Source: Anisakis pegreffii
Lineage: Eukaryota > Nematoda > Chromadorea > Rhabditida > Anisakidae
Direction of reading: 5' to 3'
DNA length: 64,000 nt
Assembly (NCBI GenBank): GCA_035041965.1
Contig: JAPYMA010000143.1
Location: 148,464-212,463 of the forward strand
A program made the translations under genes and the position numbers. The notes under the pieces were generated by a model that saw nothing but the letters and a program-made list of their open reading frames with translations, was not told where the DNA came from and did not search any database. Position 1 is the first letter of the stretch; each line of letters starts with the position of its first letter. Of this stretch, positions 1 through 13,582 are shown piece by piece.

Positions 1-3000
1 ATCGCAACATCACCTATCATGTACAGATGCGTTTTCAGTGGATGATCACATTCCGCAACAGTAATATAATGAGATTTTCTGAAGAATCTACTGTTCCAAA
101 ACGCGTTCTCATCGCGTTTCCGAGCCCTTCAATCGGAAGGAATTCTCGCAAAGAAATTCGTTTTGTCAGTATTTTTGAAGTAGTGATGAACTGATCAATG
201 ATTATTTGTGCCTGTATCAGTGGTGATCAAGAATCATTTCGAGTAAACTATCGAGGAAGTTTGATTCGTAGCTTGGATTTCATTCGAAGACAACACCGAT
301 GTAACAAAATATCTGTTGTATTATGTGATACCTCACCAGGAACGTACATCTGCAACGAAACTTCTTACTATCGAAGAAATTTGAGACTTCATACTATTGA
401 TTGTCGACGAGGGCGATACAAGCCTTGGTTTGGGTGCAATTTTGAGTTTTGAGAACACTCGAAATTGAACATCGCTCAAACCTAGTGTTTCATTTGTATC
501 TAACATGCAATGAGAGTGTTTCCTGATTCACTGACTACTTCCTTTCTGCTCTCAATTCGGTGGCTAGCAAATTTTATTCATACAATTTCTCATACAAATT
601 AAGCAGTGAATTAACTTTTTATTGGTGCAAAGATTGGCGTATAAAGCAATGCTAAAATTCAACATGTGGATGAAAAGTGGGTTGTCAGTTAGGTAAATTT
701 CAGGTATATGTAAGAAATGCGCAATGCAAGGTCAAGTCAAAAATTTAATTTTCTCCCACATGATTTCCCCGTCATTCGTCTTTGTCATCTTCACTTTCTG
801 GCGTAAATGCATCGCTATTCTTTGAAATACTTCACTTTACATGTATTCGCCAATCTGACTTTAGCAATGAGGCTGCTATCTCATTCACTTCTTCAAGGAA
901 GTATTGCGGATATGTATGCTCATTCAAATCCATGAAAGGATTTCTGAATAAACACCACTGAGCAAGAAAAATTGCTTCCAGTAGGTAGTCCCATGTTTAT
1001 CCGGTTCTATGTTTAGGTTTAAGCTAGATTAATGCTCAAACTGATATTGCGTCTAGATTCAAATTTCAAAAGTGATTACATATCGAGTAAGAGATCGAAG
1101 TGTGCATTATCAAAAGAGTTGTAGCACATGTGTCACTGGAATAGCATAATGTACGGTACGTCATGCAAATTGTCGTCATTTTCAATGATAGGATTCCAGG
1201 AGATTAATAACATTCGTATTCTTGTCAACGCGTTAATTATTTTCCTATCAATCGTTCCCTTGATAGATGCGATAAAGAATCGTTGCTGTTGATGTTTTTG
1301 TTCAACGTTCATAGTTTTCTCACTCCATCTGATGTATTTTTGATCGCTTTTTATACATTCAGTTGCATTTCCCAACGGACTTATCGCACCCTAAGTTGGT
1401 AAAAACACAGACTTTGTGGTCACAACGTCGAATAGTTCAAAACAAAAGCACAATGTGACAGCTTTTGCACAATTCAAAGTGCATTTTCTCTTTTCAATAG
1501 CATGCAAAATAAGAGATGAATGGTTGCAATTCCTAGTGACTCCCCCAGAATCATGCAAACGAAATTTTACCAGCAAATGTCTGCTTATTAATCTTCGCCA
1601 TTAGTGAGAAGTATGCTATGGCTCTTCTCATATCTCTGAAGAAAGCCTCAAAATGAATCAAATGTCTATCACCAGGTTCTGACCGCAGAAGTCGATCACC
1701 GAATTGCAGAAACAGCTCCAATAAAATTACACTCTCTCCAGTAGGGTTCGGCACTAGCGCACACGGCCAGTAACACACGAGACTGACTGAAAAATAGCCT
1801 TTTTTGACCGTTTCATTCCTGGTATGTGATCCCATGATTCCTTGCGTTGTAACCTCCTAGGCTATTCGGTTAGGGGAATGGCGTTAGGAGAATGCATTGA
1901 GATTATATCTAATAAAAACACACCAAGCTGAAGCAAACAAACTGAGGTTGTGAAAGGGGCAAGTTTTTGCTTCCGTGCTCATTTTGAAGTTGTCAAATGA
2001 TGAAGGTCCCAATCTTGAATGGTTCTGTTCTATAGCATTCCAGTTTGTTGATGTTAAGGTGATTCCGAATAGAGTTCTCAGAAGGATAAATTTTTGAAAC
2101 GTTTTCACATGTTGTGTTTTAATGATATTGCACCTAACGCACGCTAATTGTAAATATTTTCTTCTCGTAGTCAATTTATTGAACTTTTGGTTTTTCTTTT
2201 CTAAGACCTAGGCAAATTCCTTTTAGGCGTGATTTTTTAAAAATTCTAAATCATCAGTCAACAAAGACGCGACTATCATTGGTAATATTGGCTCAAAACA
2301 ATGGCGGTAACTTAAGCCGGGCCGAAGAAATTCTGCGTGATTGGGTCATTTGAGGGTTGCCGATTGAATTCTTCTTCGCACCAAAGGATCGAAAGAAAAG
2401 TAATTCGATGAAGTAAAACTTCATTCACAAATCAAATAAAATGCATTGAATTCTTTACTGAATTAGCTGAGTTAGCACTATGATTAGATTTTACAACTGA
2501 ACTACATGAACAACGAAACGAATCGCGTTCAAACAAATTCACTTCTATACATTGACTATTTCATCAATAGTTTACAGCCAATAGCGCTAGATGGTACTTT
2601 TCAAAATTACATTCGAAATTTCCTATAAAATTTCATTTTTTCGCTGTTTCATCAGCCAAAAAGATTTTTTTGGTACTTATAACAGGTGTTTTTCTCTGTT
2701 GTACCCACAAAAAATAATTGCAATGCAATTGTGAAATTACCATGCATTTTATAATGGAATTGTGCAGTGCTCTCGTCCTTGGATCTTGCGCATTGCCACA
2801 CTCTCACTCGCTTGGTTTAATGGATTAAGGATAGAGCCTGCGAAGGCCATTTTACTCCCACCAGCAGTTTGCTCTCGGCATGATGTCGATGGAAACGAAA
2901 CGCTTATGTCATCTTGTCACTTGAGCACTAACATGAAATATATTCCAGTTAATTTCCACTAAATCTAATGAATCAAAGAGCAAAAGTTGGTGCGATGTAA

Positions 3001-3182
3001 GAAAAAGAAAGTGCCGAATTACGAGATATATTGGAAGAATAAGAGTATTTTCATCTGAATTCCTTGCATTCACTGATAACGACTAAATATGAGTTTTGGT
3101 CGCCAATGTGGATGCTATTTTTCGAACTGCTGAGAGTTGTAGTGGAAGAAGAAACGGCGGGGTGTTAGATGTTGAATTTCCC

Positions 3183-4112
3183 GTTGATAGTCTGAAAATT
3201 GTCACTGATGCCACCGTAATGAATTTCAATATGCTCCACGGTATGTCCCACCCCTGTGATTCCACATCAATCCTTGCGAAAACAAGCAAATTGTTGTATC
3301 GATTCATACGGTCGAGTATCATCCCAGAGGAGTGGTGAATCATTTGTCATCTTTGTCAAATAATCGAATATCAGCTGAGATTCCTCAAACCCTTGTCGTA
3401 AAATAAGTTAAGGTTGCAGCTCTTTGCAATTAGTTTTTTTATCTGCACTAAACTTTTGCCCAATTCGCAATCATTTCAGTGCGTTAGTTCATATACTGAA
3501 TCGCACATGAATGAAATCAGACGAAAGCTGTTCAGCTGACTCTAATCATTAGTCGCAACAGCATGAACGTTATCACGTTGTTAGTTCAATCCTAACAAGC
3601 TAGAACTCCAAATCTAATTTCAGTGCTAATCAGCACTTGAGTTGTCAACTGTCTATGACACATTCCCGGTATGCAATAAATGAATTTCTTCTTGATATTC
3701 TGAAAACTGTCACTGTTGCTTCCGTAATGAATTCGAATATGCTCCACGGTATCCATCCATCCTTGAAATTCCGCATCAATCCTTGTGAAACCAATCTAAT
3801 TATTATATCGATTCATATGGTCGAATCGAGTATAAGTTAGATCTGCAGCCCTTTTCAATCAGTCCTTTTATCCACACTAAACTTTCTCCGAATTCGCTAT
3901 CATTTCAGTGTGTTATTTCATATACGGATTCGCACATGAACGAAATCAGACGAAAGCTGTTCAGCTGACCCTAACCATTGATCGTTTTGCAGGCAACAGC
4001 ACTAAACGTTTGTTAATTCAATCTTAACAAGCTAGAGATCCGAATCTAATTTCGGTGTTAATTAGCACTTGAGTTGTCAGCTTTCTATGACACATTTCCG
4101 GTATGACGCAGT
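3183..4112 (+). repeat. imperfect tandem duplication (about 430-510 bases per unit)
   Basis: The block starting at 3183 (through a stretch around AATATGCTCCACGGTAT) is repeated from 3692, and the following segments at 3478-3640 reappear at 3906-4112, including ACGAAAGCTGTTCAGCTGA in both. The offset changes from about 509 to about 430 bases along the repeat, so the second unit has lost sequence. Open frames cross both copies but are not conserved in length, so this looks like non-coding duplication. Confidence 0.8.
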
Positions 4113-5526
4113 AAATTAATTCAATGCAAATCAGATCAAATTCAATGTTGTAAGGTATCGGAATCACGGAATACATATGTGCGAAGTTTTCATCTCATTT
4201 GACATATTCGTCGTTCTCCACTTCTTTTTTTCTGTTTTAGCTAAACTGATTTAGCTCTCCTGGCTTGTTTGACCTGGTATCGGCCGCCTCAGGTTATATC
4301 ATTGTCACCGAATTCGGGAAGAGTCATGAGTCCCGATTTTTATCATCTGCATAGCCGCATCAGACACATTATCGTTTCATTTCCTATCATTAAAATCATT
4401 CGCGTAGATGGAATGCATCGTTTTCGTGTCGCGCATCCTCAAAATCGCATTATAAGATTGACATTCATTGAAAAATCCATTGAGAAAAAGCTGTCGCTCG
4501 TTCGTATGCGCTAATGAATTTTTTTTTGACTCAAGAGATGTGGAAAAAAATTTTACGAGTAAGAAAATAAACCCCTCATCCTATCATGGAATATTATGAA
4601 AGTCCGTATTGAATTTGAGTGCTTTTGGTGATTTACGAGTCTCATTTATTTGCGTTGAATGGCGATCATTCATTTGATTTTGCTGTCCATTAGCATGTTG
4701 GTAACGCCGCCCATTTGTGGATTTCCAGATAGTATGATGGATTATCTCGTCTTACTGCTTTTAATGAACGAATCGAACGCTATTCATCAGTTCATAGTTC
4801 TGCTGAGCTCGAGCTATTCGTCACTTTCTGAGGACAGTGAGTAAATTGAGGTGACGATTGGAGCATTTCTTTAGTAAATGGCTGAAAAAGACGATGAGTG
4901 ATTAGTAAGTGTTATTTGATAGTTGATAGGAATATTCATTTTATCATTCTTTGAAGCACGTTTGACGAGTTCATCTCTCCTTTTGGTGTCGCAGTGTTTC
5001 ATTGCTGCAGTATCGTCGATTCGTTGGATTCGCTGTTTCTCTTAAATTTCAGATCGAGATTTTGTTTTTCTTCTCAATTCGAAATTCACAAGTTTTTTTT
5101 GAAACGGAATTTGAGATGTGAAAAAGTTCACATCGAAAAGAACATGTAGAAAGATAGCGCCATCCATAGTGTTTGTTAGTCGCTGCGAGGAAAGAACATT
5201 TTAATGCAGCGACCCTTCAAACTTCAAACTGAGTGTGTCGAGGCAAAGTTTTAGGTTGATTGTTCTTATACCTTTGTGAAAGATGAGCCTCGAACTTTTC
5301 GAAATGTGCACATCGGGAAATATGACACCTCAGGCCTAAAACAAATTGACTCGGCTAACTTTCCAATCAATTCCTAGAAGCGAATTTTCCTATGGATAGT
5401 TTCTAGATAAGGTGTCATTTCCTTCTGCGCCGAGACCTTAGAGATTCTGATTATCAAAAAAAATTCTCACCCTGAAAGCTTGAAATCATCAAAAAATTTT
5501 CTGAAATTGATTTGAATTTTGAAACA

Positions 5527-5784
5527 TCAAAAATTTTCGAACAACTCATGGACACAGACGTAATTGGTCGTTCGAAATACACCGATTGCACCGATCAGGT
5601 ACGTTCTCAATTCAGTACTCGCTTCAAAAGACAAGCGATCTCCACCGGATGGAGTGATCACTAACACTAAACTTCTCGAAGAGCAAAGAAGGGTCGCGAA
5701 AACTTTCTCTATAGCTGTAGAACTAATGTGAGTCCTTTGAAGAAGTAGAAGTAAAGGTAAAGATAATCCTCCTTGTGCTCTCAT
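5527..5784 (-). CDS. possible small secreted protein (85 aa), weak
   Basis: A single open frame begins with ATG and has a leucine-rich run (SLPLLLLLQ) at residues 8-16 that could act as a signal peptide, followed by about 60 residues with no known motif. There is no supporting splice structure, paralogue or clear polyadenylation signal. It could equally be a chance frame; I list it because it is complete and starts like a secreted product. Confidence 0.2.
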   Translation of the reverse strand: MRAQGGLSLPLLLLLQRTHISSTAIEKVFATLLCSSRSLVLVITPSGGDRLSFEASTELRTYLIGAIGVFRTTNYVCVHELFENF

Positions 5785-5868
5785 AGAAATGGAACGAGGC
5801 CTATTTAAGTTTCTGCAACCGTTTTGCTAAATATGACCTCTCACTCTCACCCTTATAAGGGACAATAA

Positions 5869-5953
5869 ATATTTGATTGTCATAATGTGTTTGATTTGCA
5901 AGTCAAATAGTTACATTGACTTGCAAATCAAACACATTATGACAATCAAATAT
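5869..5953. repeat. perfect 38-base inverted repeat with 9-base loop
   Basis: Arm 1 (5869-5906) and arm 2 (5916-5953) are exact reverse complements over all 38 bases, separated by ATAGTTACA. After arm 2 a fragment of the arm (TATTATGACAATTTGAATG) is seen again. A transcript in either direction would fold into a mismatch-free hairpin. Known source classes are small foldback/MITE-like elements, hairpin-derived endogenous siRNA loci or a recent templated duplication; the sequence does not decide between them. Confidence 0.9.
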
Positions 5954-8900
5954 ATTATGACAATTTGAATGAGAATAACGTTTCAGTTTCATTGCAAAAT
6001 GTATTTAAAACAGAATGATACGAGGAGATGGTTTGTTTATGATTAGATGAGTATTAACTGAAGCACGAATAACTTAGCCTTTAAGTTGATGAAATTTTAC
6101 ACGATATTTTCATTCTCTTTGCATGTTCGGCAATATTTTCATCCTTTATGGTCATTCAGTATAAATATTGTTCTTCAGTTTAGCGTTCACACTTGAATGA
6201 AATCGATATGTTCTGCCGAGATTCAAAAATATCATTAATGTTTGTGAATGCTGATTATTACTTCAAATAATCGCTAACGAATTTTCAATGCTTTGCTCTT
6301 CATTCAAGCTTGATGCAATGGGTTCCTTCCTTGTTTCAGTCGGCAAAGTAACAAGAAGCATGTGGCCGGGCTACTTGGTAAATAGCTAATACTATATGGA
6401 TAAATGTGCATGGGTAATATGCCGATAGCACTGCGGGCGAGATTGTTTTGTTTGTTTTCGTCCGCTTTTAATGATGGATGATCATTTGATGAGGTCGTTT
6501 CGCAAGAAGATTTTATTGTTACATTAGGTACATTTTACAGAATGTGAACGTTCGTAATGAGGCTGCATAAGAACTTCTATCGTTTAGCAAATGAAAGTAA
6601 CGTTTTATCGATGTATGTATTATAGTATTAATGATGTAGTTTCAAATGAGATTCTCAATAAACGTTTCCGAATAATTAACTTCAAACCATAAATATCATG
6701 TAATCAGCGTTTTGACAATGACAGCCTAATGATAGATGGCCGGAATGATAGATATATTTTGTAGGACTTGTAGTAACACTGTAGACGAATGGATCAAGGA
6801 GACGCAACTCTCAATCCACAAGAAATTACGACGACATTCACCCTAATGATCTTGTGTTGTTTTTTGCTCAACTCATCCAGCTTAGTGCAGTCGTACATCC
6901 TCCAAGATAGTTATGTTATCCATTCTCTCAAGAAAAGTCTATGATAGCATAACAAAAAATAATAATGAAAACGCTGTAATTAGTACACCCCAGATCACAA
7001 CACTTACACGGTCTCGTTCTCTTTCCGTAACCGTTTTTTAAAAGAAATCTTATGGCGCTAGATTATTTACTACAATGTATTTAGAATCATCGCATTTCTT
7101 TTCAATCAACAGCTATGGAATTTTCAAATGCTATCTCACTCACTACGATAACTTTTACTTCTGCCCAGAAACTCATTTCTTGTCTCGCATTCACCCGCAG
7201 CCTCAGACTCATTTCAGTCAAATTGAACGATGAACCACAATCCATTTCGCGCAGAAATGAGCCAGTGTCATGCAAAAGAATCTAGCAGATGCATTTATTG
7301 CTGTAATTATGATCGTGTATGATTGGCAAAGTTCAATGATGTCCGCGAATAATTTTTAGCAATAATGCATGAGCTATATAAATGACAGTTGCTTATTCAG
7401 CTATATGACTACCAATTCTTTTTTATTCGACTATATCTTCTGGATTATTAATCCTATTGAACATTGCTCTGTTCTGCTCGAATTTTGTGCAACAGTGCAG
7501 TCAGCAGTTCACTCTTCTTCAATGCAATAATCCACATTTATTCATGCTTGAATTTTTTTCTTGTTTTGTACCTAACATATTCAGTTCGTTGTTCACTATG
7601 TTGTTTTCCTCAACAACTGACGCAAATAATTAGGCACTGTGGGACGTTAATTAAAGGAGACATCGACACTGATGAGCGATATTTCTGACAAGTTAAAGTG
7701 AATCGTGATCGGTCGGAGTGATTCTGAGCCTCGGGGGACCGGCTGGCCTGCGATAGTCTTTCATCAGTCAGTGGTGACAGCAATGATTAAACGGCAGGAA
7801 TAATAATAGTGATGGAAACGAAAATCTAACAATAAGCAATAAGCACTGCACGGTTTCTGCATCACATTTGCACTTGCCGAACGCGATAAGGTTGTTCGCT
7901 TGTTTGATAGCAATAAAATATTCACAAAAACAGAAAGATCATTATTAGTGATGTAGTGCACCAATTTCTGCAAGATCTCATCAATGAGAAATTGATGATT
8001 CTCTTGACAGGTCACGTATAGCCTGAGAAAATGAAATTATTCAACTACAATCATATTTATAATCGACATTAACATTGCATTTGTTTGATGAATTGAGTGC
8101 TTAATTGCGGTATGATGTTCACTAAATAGGATTTATATTCAATGTTTAGTGTGTCATCAGTCTATCGCAAACCAAAACAATGACAACAGAAACTGCAAAT
8201 TAATACGGCTCAAACCAAACTGATGCGAATTCTTTCGATGGAATGCGATGCAAGTTGAATTATTGCTTGTTTTGGTCACCCCCAAATTCATTTCTTGAAT
8301 TATTTCAGAACCATTCATTTTTCTACATTACTCTATCGAATTCGTTTTGATATTTGTCTTTTTCCCTCTATTTTGTCGCTCCATCATTCATTCCATGAAG
8401 CCTGTCGAATTTCATATGCAACCAAATTTTTTTCGTTCGTTTCAAGCAACTCCATCAGCCATTAAACTAACCTCATTATCAGTCTCTTAAAACTCGACAA
8501 AAACACGTCGAAAATCAATGAATTAGGCTCTCTTCGAGAGTGCTTCTGTTTTTCATCCTTTCCTAAAAAGATGAAAATTTTCAATCCCATTCAGCATATC
8601 ATCTCTGAAGCGATTAACTGAATGGTGTGTTTTTTTGCATTCAAAGAATAATGAATAATGAGGTTTCATTTGACAGTTTTGTTTCTGAATAACAAAAGTC
8701 TCACAATTTTCAAAATTATCCATTCATGTGACCAGAACCGACCGCTTTATTGCAATTCTACAATTAGCAATTCTTCGAATAAGCAAAAAATGGAATCTTT
8801 TATGAACACTCAATACGAATGAATTTATAGCACACCTGACCTTTTCGGTGATTCAGTTCTTGTGTTCAGTTTCATATCTAAACGTTCCATCTGGCTTCCA

Positions 8901-11900
8901 GACGAATATTTATCTCAATTAGAATTTTCAATCGAGCACAGAAAAGATTCAAGCAATCCTTCACCAAAACACGCGAAATAAATGGTAAAATTGTTCCCAA
9001 AATAATTTTTCAAGCGACACGAGAAATTATTTTGGAATTAAGTTGTTGTGAATGCATTAATGCAACGAGCCTTTAAATGCCAATGAATGCGCGTTTGCGA
9101 TGCCCAACTGAAGCACATAAATAATTACATACGACCACAAAATGACGACATGATGAATAAACGTTACAAGGCTCATTACTTCTATCTTTCAAATGATGGG
9201 AATTTCTCATTTATCGTAATTCATTCGCAAAATTTAATCCCATCAAAGTTTTTTTCTCATGAAAAGCTACTTGATCAGTCTTCTTTGACAAAGTGCACTC
9301 AGTTTTTCTTTGTCGTCATGATGCAATCGGATATAGCGTTAAAAAATTCGAATTTTTTTCAAGAACTGCAATTTTTTATGCGAATTTTTATGCCGCTCAA
9401 AGCTTCTTGCACTTCAATAAGTACATACGCGAGGGCTTAGCAGGATGGATGAAACGCAGTTGTTTCGATGTTTTTTTTTTAATATTTCGATGTTGTTTCA
9501 TGAAGTTGATCTGTGAAGAACACACCAACATTCTCTCAATCATTTCAGTGAAATGACATGTGATGTGAGTTCTTTTATGGCTTTATGTGATATCGGCACT
9601 CGATTGCGTCCACTTCCCTACTAAAGGCCACAAAACAAGTGTTCTGATGTGATATTTCGACTTTACGAAAGCGATGCATTCTACAGAAATAAAGTGCAAA
9701 TAATTTGAGTCGTAAACAACAGTCGACTTTTTAATAAATCGTACTTCAGACAATTTCGACTTCAAATAATAGACAATCGTAAAGAACTCAGCTGAGTGCT
9801 TCTTCAGTTGTTCACAAGTGCTGTCACAAGCCTGTCATCGAACTTTTGGTCATGCTTTGCCCAGTTTATTCAATTTAAGAGCTCTTTGTCGTGAGACAAC
9901 GTTTCACTCTTGCACTCAACTAATCACCCGGTTTTGATCCAATAACAGTGCAGCCAATTTCTTAGTTTGCTATTAGCTTCAACATTTTCAATATTGCGCA
10001 TGATTACTGTAGCATTTTACCACACAGAATCATGCGTCTTTTGCACGTGTGCTCAGAGTCTGTATCCTCAAATAATAATTTTCACTGAAGTGAAAGTGCG
10101 AGGTCTTTCAATGCGTAATTTTATGAGTAGCAAGCAGACCCTAGAAAACCCTTTATCTTTCGACGTTCCAGATGTCGGTTGGCCGTGTGACTTCGTCTCA
10201 CCTCGCCTTGTTTTTTTCCAACCAGTCTCGAGAATTAGTTATCTATGTCAACATGGCTAGATTGTTGAATTTTTGGAGAGAACTGATGATTCCGTATATA
10301 ATCCTTTCATAAGCAGCAACCCTCATAAACACATAACAGGCGATTTTTTTTCAACTGTTTTGCGTTTCGGCGCTTTCCTAAGTTCCTTATGAGGATGTAA
10401 TAAATTGATGGGATGAATGGACTGCATTCTTATATGATTGGCGATACAGAAGCTTCAGGGCTCTGCCTAAGAACTTAAAGCAGAATTTGCACTTGATAGG
10501 TCACACCGAGGAAGGAGAAGGAATGTTTCAATATTGAAACAAATACTGAACATTGTTATTGAAGTATTAATGTCTACATTCAGGCAATCTACATCATAAC
10601 AGTGGAATCAATGAATTGATGATTTATGCTTATCGTTTTCTGATTATTTGATTCTGTTTTGACTGCTGCTTCCTGCTCGTAAAGAAAACGTCCCAATAGA
10701 ATTGCACCACAATTGAAACACGCTTTCGAGCTGGTCATTGCATACATTTATCAATTTGCGATTCCACAAAACATTTATGACAGATGGCTATGCATTCCTT
10801 ATAAATGATACCTGAAAGTCGATGTTATCTGCAAAACGACCACTTTCTGCACTAGTACAGTGTAAACACCATTCAGTTATGCTTAAAATCGTCCTTCATC
10901 CAAAAGCACTGTTACAATTGCACTAGCAAATTGAATTGCTTTAAACAACACCATACATCAATGATCTAATTGCTGATCTCGTCAAAAATTCGTATGTTCT
11001 GAGTTATAAAGCAAGCTCCAGTATCACGATTGCGCAACGAAATATAGTGCTTCCAGCTTGGTCTGAGAGACGTGTTCGCTTTCCTAAGTTACAAAAAAGT
11101 TAATGTTTCTACGGTTATGGATTTATTGTCAAATCTACTTGTTTTTTTTTAAATGAATTTATTGACATATCCATTTAGCCCCTTATTTTTCGCAAAGAAT
11201 GCGATGGTTTCAATGATGTATACGTCGCTTTGCTAAAAATTTATTCGCTTATGATTTCTGCTCGTGACGGTATACTTGAGACGTCTCAAGGCTCTTGTCA
11301 TTTACGATGCATAGTGTGTTTTTGGTCACTTCTCGAGTGCTCAGTTCATATTTCCAGTTCATTTTGAAGGCGTTGAAATAACTTCCAAGTAATGCCATTG
11401 AACATCGGATGAAATGCTTTCATTCTAGATAGTAATCAATTTTGCCAGCCTCGATCATTACTGTCATCATCATTATTCTAAAACTATTATATTGCTTCAC
11501 ATAATGAGATCCGTAATAATTTCCACATAATAATGAAGTTGCTCTACATAATATGTGTTTTACATGAACTCATTAATTCTTCAATAACTCTATTTTGTTA
11601 TTGACGATTCGATGGTTCTTTCACTCATTTTAGATTCTATCCAAGATAATATATATCTCAGTATCGTTTCTTAACCTAACATATCGCCTAAGTCATGAGA
11701 AATCGAGAAAGTGTAAACACCTTAAACGATCACCTGGGCTTCAGCGCAAGCTTAGGCTGGACTTCAAGCAGAAGCTTACGCTCAGGAAAATGTTTGGTCT
11801 TAGCCTTCTATTCAAGAGCGCGCTCGAAATTCAGGCGTTTATTCATCTAACAACAGTGACCATCTCTCCAACCCAGGTATCGATACCTAACATTCAGCCA

Positions 11901-13186
11901 AGTTCATGGAATGCATTCGTTCATTGAGTTCTGACATTATACCGCGTTGAATTTTATCCTAATTGAATGGCTATTTGCTTAGGATTCAATGTATTTCATC
12001 AGTTGTTTATGGCAAAGGAGGATGAACTGAAGATTTTATCGTACGGGACACCCACGTAAGAAATTAAGAAATAAATTATCCTCTGGGCACTTAAGAAAAT
12101 AAATTATAAAATTTTTTTTCGTCATATATGAAATTCTAGGATTAGAAAATCGAGCAAATCGACTGATATATCGGGAGTGAATTGAAGTAAAATGCTCGTG
12201 AAAGCCTGCATAATACGGTAAAAGATCAATTATATTTGAGCTCAGTGTTAATGCGTTAATTCATAATAATATTCAAAAGCATATTGCAAACGAATTGAGT
12301 GCTAATCCGGCAGCAGAAGCGCGTTCATGAGCTTATCCTCTGTTTACAAATCAGCAGTCATAACAGTTTGTGCAACGCAGTCATAATTTTATTAAAATCA
12401 TAGTAAATTCCACTGGTTCGTCATCATTCTAACGTTTATATTTGTGTACACTTTCTGTAACGTTCACATATTTGAGCATTCAAATTACCGTATTTCTTGA
12501 GGCGTATCTCTTACAATCTGGTTCAGATAACGTTTTGAAAGGTTCCAACTGGGTTCTCTACATTTCGCATAAAAACATTCGGATGGAGCATTTTCCATTG
12601 TCCCGAGTCAGTTCAGTTCCTTCACAATCGCTCATACAACCGCATATTCTGCTATGATCATTTCCATCAAAGTGATCATTTCCATATTTTATACATTCTC
12701 GAATATTCCCAAAAGATTTGTGGACGTATGTCTAACTTCGTCGTCTCTTAACTTCAAAACATCTCGACATACCGATCAACGTTCTGATTTTATCAAACTC
12801 ATCCCCGAAATTTCCTCAGTCGGTTTCTTTAAACAATATTTATCTAACAATAAGATTGATGCAATCAGCGATTGAAATTGTTCACGACGTGAAGTGTTTA
12901 TGACGTTTGTGATGCGCATTCATAAGCATCTCGAGAGACCATAGAGATGTATATTACCCAAACATTCGAAGGAGGAGTCGACCAGCCCAAGTAGGACTTA
13001 CTGATGAAGATGATGTAGAGAGGATTAATCGACGAATCACTTTCGATGGCTCTGCGTCATCGCCCAGCTGCTATCACCTTCAGCATTCATCCACACGTTT
13101 CAATCAGCATAAATGATAAAATTTCATCACTCCGTTTATTCAATTTTATTTCAAGCACTGAACGAAGAATCTAAACAATTTGATTT

Positions 13187-13239
13187 CACGGGTGGAAAAC
13201 ATCTTATTGAGTCAGTCCACAAGATGTTTTCCACCCGTG
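13187..13239. repeat. perfect 19-base inverted repeat
   Basis: CACGGGTGGAAAACATCTT (13187-13205) is followed after 15 bases by its exact reverse complement (13221-13239). The arms are more GC-rich than the surroundings. Confidence 0.85.
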
Positions 13240-13381
13240 CTTCTAATTAAATTTTCATTGTTCAAAACATCCTGATAGCACGCACAATTAATTCCGCTGT
13301 TCTTGTTGTTGTGTTTGTTATTACTAATGTCGTTCTGTTCATTTACGTTCACTGAATTTTTTGATCGTTTCAGGAAACCAA

Positions 13382-13582
13382 ATGATTCCTTTAGTGATCT
13401 GTGGAGTTTTGATTGAGGAAATCGCCGCGCCGCATCTTTCTCAAATCAGAAACAGTCGGTTGCATTTCTCTTCAAAACAAACACAACGACTTACTCGAAG
13501 CAGTAAACAATTTCACGCAATACATCTGAGTGACGTGCCTATAAACAATGACACTAGAATGATAATTATTCACATAAAATAA
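13382..13582 (+). CDS. possible short secreted peptide (66 aa), weak
   Basis: The frame opens with ATG eight bases after a TTTCAG acceptor-like site (GATCGTTTCAG at 13363-13373), the arrangement expected for a trans-spliced start. Residues 2-15 (IPLVICGVLIEEIA) are hydrophobic but interrupted by two glutamates, so a signal peptide is doubtful. The rest is basic with a TRSSK stretch and no recognisable domain. It may be an exon of a larger gene or chance. Confidence 0.25.
   Translation: MIPLVICGVLIEEIAAPHLSQIRNSRLHFSSKQTQRLTRSSKQFHAIHLSDVPINNDTRMIIIHIK

Larger units (their letters stand above)
1..13381. other. long AT-rich stretch without a supported gene
   Basis: No open frame here combines a plausible start, splice signals and a recognisable domain. 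The open frames are short and lie on both strands at about the density expected by chance. It contains an imperfect tandem duplication (3.18-4.11 kb), a perfect 38-base inverted repeat (5.87-5.95 kb), a 19-base inverted repeat (13.19-13.24 kb) and one weak secreted-peptide candidate (5.53-5.78 kb, minus). Large introns of a gene outside the window, or regulatory DNA of the GPCR downstream, are possible but not shown. Confidence 0.5.

Noticed and set aside
198..452. 84-codon ATG frame with several cysteines at the left edge
   Set aside because: No signal peptide, domain, paralogue or splice partner is visible, and the window edge prevents judging upstream exons.
1551..1835. 94-codon minus-strand frame with helical, charged composition
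   Set aside because: It reads somewhat like protein, but I found no linked exon, domain or conserved copy.
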